From Nitrobacter sp047149785 (GTDB lineage Bacteria; Pseudomonadota; Alphaproteobacteria; Rhizobiales; Xanthobacteraceae): a stretch of DNA of 64,000 nucleotides. Below, piece after piece: positions 60,296 through 64,000 of this stretch. Position numbers and translations under genes: made by a program. The notes under the pieces are model-generated. The model was not told the DNA's origin. It searched no databases and saw only the letters and a list, made by a program, of their open reading frames with translations. The DNA lies in NCBI RefSeq assembly GCF_047149785.1, contig NZ_BAAGBE010000001.1:868001-932000 (forward strand), given 5' to 3'. Every line of letters starts with the position of its first letter. Position 1 is the stretch's first letter.

Positions 60296-61075
60296 TCAGG
60301 ACGCTGGTTCGAATACCGACGTCAGGGTCTCGATCTTGCGCCCGTCATGCTCGAAGACGATCCGTTTCATGGCGGTGCCGTAGAGCCTGGTGAGATTCGG
60401 CTCGGTCAGCGTCGTCTCGGCGGCCCCCATTTCGTGCTCGCTATGGCTCATCATCAGCAAGGCGTCGTCTGCGACCCAGAGCGCATGGTGGGGATGATGG
60501 GTCGTGAAAATCACGGTCAAGCCTTCTGTTTCCGCGAGCCGGCACATCCAGCGCAGGACCACGGTCTGGTTCTGAAGATCGAACGCGGAGGTGGGTTCGT
60601 CGAGGATGACAATATCGGCTTCAGCCACCAGCGCGCGAGCAAAAATGACAAGCGGGCGCTGTCCGCCGGAGAGAGAATCAAAGGGATGATTTGCCAGACT
60701 GGCGATGCCGAACCGATCCATCATGGCCAATGCGAGATCCAGATCGTTTCGCGACGGCTGGGAGAACAGGCCGAGCCGCTTGGCGCGCCCCATCATGACC
60801 ATCTCGACGGCGGTGTAGTTAAAGGCCGTATCGAACATCTGGGGGACGAACGCTATTTCGCCCTGGCTGGTGATGTCTCCTTCTAACGGCTTCATGACCC
60901 CGATCAACAGCTTTAGCAACGTCGTCTTGCCTCTGCCGTTCGGGCCCAGCACGGCCGCGATCCGGCGCCTTGCGAAGGACGCGGTACAACCACGAACGAT
61001 CCGTTCTCCTAGCTGATAGGCACAGCCGACGTTGTTGATGGAAATCGCGTTTCCGGTCGTTGAAGCATCAAGCAT
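60296..61075 (-). CDS. FecE/MolC-like ABC transporter ATPase
   Basis: 259 residues. Walker A LGPNGRGKTTLLKLL, Q-loop IAFVPQMF, signature LSGGQRPLVIFARAL (with Pro where Gln/Arg is usual), Walker B DIVILDEPTSAFD, and switch histidine in VIFTTHHPHHAL. The family imports ferric siderophores, haem, cobalamin or molybdate/tungstate. Permease and binding protein are not adjacent in the window. Lies 39 bp after the phosphopantetheinyl transferase gene, so probably one operon with the siderophore genes. Confidence 0.85.
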   Translation of the reverse strand: MLDASTTGNAISINNVGCAYQLGERIVRGCTASFARRRIAAVLGPNGRGKTTLLKLLIGVMKPLEGDITSQGEIAFVPQMFDTAFNYTAVEMVMMGRAKRLGLFSQPSRNDLDLALAMMDRFGIASLANHPFDSLSGGQRPLVIFARALVAEADIVILDEPTSAFDLQNQTVVLRWMCRLAETEGLTVIFTTHHPHHALWVADDALLMMSHSEHEMGAAETTLTEPNLTRLYGTAMKRIVFEHDGRKIETLTSVFEPAS

Positions 61076-61114
61076 TAGGTGTGTGCCGTCGTGTCTCGAG
61101 AAACATGGATTATT

Positions 61115-61816
61115 CTATACAGAGGGGCGCCGAAGCGCCACCGTGCCAAAATAACCGCGAGGCATTACGACCGGTGCTGCGCAGACGTCGCTCACCAAAA
61201 TCGCGCGGCACCGAAGCTCAAGGCCGCAGGACAGGTCGGCCAGAATGGATTCCGGCACGCGGGGACTGAGGCGCGCAATGCCGGTACCGATCGCCTTGGC
61301 CACCGCTTCCTTGTACGTCCACATGGTATAAAAAGCGGCGGTGCGACGGACGCTTTGCAAAGATTCAAGGACCTGCCGCTCCGCATCGTTGAAGTACATG
61401 CGCGCGATTTCGCGTTCGTCAATATTGTCGTGATGAACCTCGATATCGACGCCAACGTCTCCGACTCGCGAAAGGCCAATCATCGCAAAATCACCGGCAT
61501 GTGAGACATTGAACCGAAGTTCCGTGTGGTTCGGTAAGAAGGGCTTGTGATTCTGATCATACGCAATGGCCAGACTCTCGGGAGCGTCGGGAAGTGTCTG
61601 CCCCAATTTTGTACGTAGCGTACCGCGCGTAATGACAAACCTCCGGCGATCGGCGTCTTTGTGAAACCTGACTGCCCGCTCTCGCTCCTCAAGCGAGAGA
61701 AGCGACCAGTTTGACTGGAATATTTGTTCATCGTCGGTGACCGGAATGAGCCATATGTCGATGCCTTGCACGGCGCAGGCAAGACCGCGAAGTACTTGGC
61801 ACGTCGTGCTGATCAA
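61115..61816 (-). CDS. Sfp-type 4'-phosphopantetheinyl transferase
   Basis: 233 residues. VGVDIEVHHDNIDEREIARM (Mg-binding D-x-E), FYTMWTYKEAVAKAIGTGI (W-x-x-K-E-A) and LRFNVSHAGDFAMIG are the three Sfp/PPTase motifs. It activates carrier domains of peptide synthetases by attaching phosphopantetheine. Likely TTG start overlapping the stop of the thioesterase gene (TTGA). Clusters with MbtH and thioesterase, as expected for a nonribosomal peptide locus. Confidence 0.88.
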   Translation of the reverse strand: MISTTCQVLRGLACAVQGIDIWLIPVTDDEQIFQSNWSLLSLEERERAVRFHKDADRRRFVITRGTLRTKLGQTLPDAPESLAIAYDQNHKPFLPNHTELRFNVSHAGDFAMIGLSRVGDVGVDIEVHHDNIDEREIARMYFNDAERQVLESLQSVRRTAAFYTMWTYKEAVAKAIGTGIARLSPRVPESILADLSCGLELRCRAILVSDVCAAPVVMPRGYFGTVALRRPSV

Positions 61817-62562
61817 ATGCGGCGCTCCAACGAGCTCTCGCGCTCCGATAGCGGGTTTTCAAGCGTGGACTTCAGACGGCTTGTTAGCATCGTGAGAAAT
61901 TCCGCTTCGTGTTCACGCAGAAAGAAGTGGCCGCCCTCGAACAGATCACACGCGGTGTCCGCTGTCGTCTCGACACGCCATGCTTCCAGGGCTTGCTCTT
62001 TGATTTCGTCGCGACGTCCACCAAAAATGAAGACCGGGATGGAAAGCGGAGCCATGGGTCTATATTGAAAGCTGGCGCAGACCGCAAAGTCGGCCGCGGT
62101 CGCGTCAAGTATCAGTCGGAGCAATTCCGGGCTTGCGTAGATCTCTTCAGGCGTTCCGCATTGCCGTCTGAGCTCGTTGATGAAGTCTTGATCTGTGGAA
62201 AGCGAGGTCAGTCGGCTGTCGTCGCGGCGTGATGGGGCCGCACTTCCGGCGACCGCTAGTGCTTTCGGCGGATGCAGTCCGCGACGGCGGATTTCCTGAG
62301 CGCAGCCGAACGCGAGAAGCGCTCCAAGGCTGTGGCCGAACAGAGCATAATTTTGCGGAAGATCGCGACTGATCTCCCGTGTGAGCAGACGGATAATCTC
62401 TTCGAAGGTTCGGACATGCGGTTCCCCTAGACGGATGCCTCGTCCGGGGCGTTCTACCGGGACGATCCGAAGCCATGGAGGAGCCTGCCGGCGCCATCGC
62501 TGGAACGGCGCCGCGCTTGCACCGGCGCAAGCGAAACAGAACAATGCCAAAGAATCTGTCAT
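61813..62562 (-). CDS. Type II thioesterase
   Basis: 249 residues, alpha/beta hydrolase of the GrsT/TesA class. LFCFACAGASAAPFQRW is the N-terminal oxyanion segment, the nucleophile is YALFGHSLGALLAFGCAQEI, and the catalytic His is in FEGGHFFLREHEAEFL. IPVFIFGGRRDE precedes the Asp region. Type II thioesterases remove wrongly loaded groups from peptide synthetases. ATG lies in an ATGA overlap with the MbtH gene; the longer frame to 62721 is rejected for that reason. Confidence 0.88.
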   Translation of the reverse strand: MTDSLALFCFACAGASAAPFQRWRRQAPPWLRIVPVERPGRGIRLGEPHVRTFEEIIRLLTREISRDLPQNYALFGHSLGALLAFGCAQEIRRRGLHPPKALAVAGSAAPSRRDDSRLTSLSTDQDFINELRRQCGTPEEIYASPELLRLILDATAADFAVCASFQYRPMAPLSIPVFIFGGRRDEIKEQALEAWRVETTADTACDLFEGGHFFLREHEAEFLTMLTSRLKSTLENPLSERESSLERRI

Positions 62563-62786
62563 CCTTTTGACTGTTGCTCCGCGGCAGCTGCCATGCTGTC
62601 GCGCAAACTCTTCGGCCGCATGTCGGTCCAGACCTTCTCGATGTATTCGAGGCACTCCTTTTTGAAGCCGGTAAAGCCGGCTTTTCGCCATCCGAGCGGC
62701 ATTTCCTTGTAGTCTGGCCAAATCGAATATTGCTCCTCGTCATTCATGACGACGTTAAAGGTAAGGTCTTCACGGTCGAACGTCAT
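62559..62786 (-). CDS. MbtH-family protein
   Basis: 75 residues with the MbtH signature: NDEEQYSIWPDYKEMPLGWR, then GFTGFKKECLEYIEKVWTDM and RPKSL, including the three invariant tryptophans. MbtH proteins bind and activate adenylation domains of nonribosomal peptide synthetases. GGAG lies before the ATG at 62786. Coupled to the thioesterase gene. Confidence 0.92.
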   Translation of the reverse strand: MTFDREDLTFNVVMNDEEQYSIWPDYKEMPLGWRKAGFTGFKKECLEYIEKVWTDMRPKSLRDSMAAAAEQQSKG

Positions 62787-62822
62787 GGTCGTCTCCACTA
62801 CTGGTCGATGAGCGATCGGGCA

Positions 62823-64000
62823 TTATTGCGGAAGCGCGGTTTCATGGATTCGCAATTGCGTGAGGTTCGGATCGGAGATGACGTCGGCTTCAGCAAACGG
62901 CAGGCGGACCCAGGCTTTTTGCGAGAAGAGGCGGGTCTGGTCCGAGGCGTTGGGGGATTGTTCATTCGATGACTGGGAGAATGGAAGAATGGCGTCCGCG
63001 ACAACGGCTCCATCGACCCAGGTCACAATCTGTGAATAGCTCGTTCCCTGGATGTCCGATCGCGGGTAGCCGTCCTTCGTCAGCTTCCCGAATTCCATGA
63101 GATTGAGAACGCCCGCCGACCCGTCGCCGCCGTGGAGAGAAATCGATTGATCAGCAATCCGAATCCCCTGGACTGCCGAAAGCGTCACGTCGATGGGAAA
63201 GCCATTCGCCAGCATTGTTTGTATTGCATCTCCGAGAGCGGTGAGGATAAGTCGAATAGCCGCCGGATCATGGATCGCGAGCCCGCGCGGTGTTGTGAGC
63301 GGCTCCTTGCTGTTGAAGGCTATTCGCCAAATCTTTTGGTCGCTTTGCACGCGGCGCCAGAATTCCCGGAAGAGGACTGCACCGGCGGCATCGCTGTCGT
63401 CGCATCCTGACCAGGTTTGCAGTACCGCGAAGGCGTGGGCCAGTTCGACGGCATGTCCGTCAGACAGGATTACTTCGGAGTGGTCCAGGCTTAACTTGCA
63501 AAGGTCGTCCCGGACCTGGAGCGCGGCATAGTTCCGGTTGCTAAACAGCATCTCTTTGCAGTCGCGGCTGGCGATGCGGCGACCGCCGGTGGTCAATGCG
63601 GAGAGTTCATGGTGCGCCATCCGCGTTCGAAACCCCTGAGGCGCGTGCTCAAGCCCGACAAAGCGTGGATATCGGCGAAGCCGGGCTGTCCGATGAATTA
63701 ACCAATGCGAGTCATTGCAGTTCAACACGTAATCGGACCGAATCGCACGGGGCATGTTTGCCGCGGGTCGTACCCCTTGGCTGGTTTCACGAGGCGTGTG
63801 GACACGCCGCGCGCCATTCAAAATAATGACATTCTGCTGACGCGCGACACGGCGTGCAGCTCTTGAGGGCGCGCAGATGATCTGTTGCCAAGCCGAGACG
63901 TTTGGCACCGCGGTGAGATCTCCGAAATAAACGTCACCTTTCCGGTCCGCCGCGAGCGTGTTCAGCCAGAGAGCCCCGCGATGACGGGAAAGGGCTCCAT
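62823..64000 (-). CDS. PvdQ-like Ntn acylase, 5' end outside window
   Basis: The frame is open to base 64000, giving at least 392 C-terminal residues. Blocks: RGALWLNTLAADRKGDVYFG, DLTAVPNVSAW, IRSDYVLNCNDSHWLIH and MLFSNRNYAALQVRDDL. Then come WRRVQSDQKIWRIAFNSKEP, VQGIRIADQSISLHGGDGSA and IVTWVDGAVVADAILPFSQS near the end. This is the beta-subunit of the penicillin acylase / acyl-homoserine-lactone acylase family closest to PvdQ, which deacylates siderophore precursors in the periplasm. The self-cleaving Ser and signal peptide would lie upstream. It is 36 bp before the MbtH gene. Quorum-signal acylase is the alternative. Confidence 0.8.
   Translation of the reverse strand, partial: GALSRHRGALWLNTLAADRKGDVYFGDLTAVPNVSAWQQIICAPSRAARRVARQQNVIILNGARRVHTPRETSQGVRPAANMPRAIRSDYVLNCNDSHWLIHRTARLRRYPRFVGLEHAPQGFRTRMAHHELSALTTGGRRIASRDCKEMLFSNRNYAALQVRDDLCKLSLDHSEVILSDGHAVELAHAFAVLQTWSGCDDSDAAGAVLFREFWRRVQSDQKIWRIAFNSKEPLTTPRGLAIHDPAAIRLILTALGDAIQTMLANGFPIDVTLSAVQGIRIADQSISLHGGDGSAGVLNLMEFGKLTKDGYPRSDIQGTSYSQIVTWVDGAVVADAILPFSQSSNEQSPNASDQTRLFSQKAWVRLPFAEADVISDPNLTQLRIHETALPQ

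Overview
The window looks like a chromosomal segment from an alphaproteobacterium of the Bradyrhizobium / Rhodopseudomonas / Afipia group (Nitrobacteraceae). The reasons are the high-GC housekeeping genes, the order guaB - MAPEG - rsmB - guaA, many small proteins of a kind I associate with Bradyrhizobium-like genomes, and a degraded conjugative element of the alphaproteobacterial type (repA-parA-DUF2840-traF-DUF736). No database search was possible; all family names come from motif recognition.

Layout. 1-7.3 kb: core genome (MFS exporter 3' part, Pmp3-like peptide, guaB, MAPEG protein, rsmB, guaA). 7.5-19 kb: membrane and stress genes (fatty acid desaturase, CBS protein, DUF1971 protein, ABC exporter, two Crp/Fnr regulators, zinc alcohol dehydrogenase, orphan histidine kinase), an intact IS5-type element and a frameshifted cold-shock gene. 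19.4-27.9 kb: one 2844-residue cyclic beta-1,2-glucan synthetase. 28-34 kb: a run of micro-proteins among wreckage (PemK-like toxin remnant, hipA 3' remnant, orphan IS end). 33.8-37.4 kb: IS3 and IS630 fragments and an intact hipBA pair with a perfect operator palindrome.

37.6-58.6 kb: a decaying integrative conjugative element. The left part (DUF2285 pseudogene, XRE regulator, AlpA-like protein, RepA with three iterons, ParA, ribbon-helix-helix protein, DUF2840, TraF protease, DUF736) is mostly intact. A deletion then fuses the front of a lytic transglycosylase to the last ~100 codons of the relaxase. The other end survives as a parB gene with about five frame breaks, a trbI 3' fragment and DUF2274. 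Between them lie a MocR regulator, a visibly AT-richer cargo of a HlyC-like acyltransferase, three exported proteins and a class-3 lipase, a half integrase, and an AbiE toxin-antitoxin pair. No intact relaxase, coupling protein, Trb channel or integrase is present, so self-transfer looks impossible.

59.8-64 kb: on the minus strand, the end of what looks like a siderophore / nonribosomal peptide locus: PvdQ-like acylase (runs off the window), MbtH, type II thioesterase, Sfp-type phosphopantetheinyl transferase, FecE-like ABC ATPase and a ModE-type regulator, closely packed.

The most likely undescribed system is the 47.7-53.7 kb module. Two related exported proteins each overlap the start of a downstream gene: in one unit that gene is a complete lipase, in the other a 42-codon stub. 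A toxin-activating acyltransferase homologue sits at the head. It reads like an effector-immunity cassette with a partly deleted duplicate; that function is inference.
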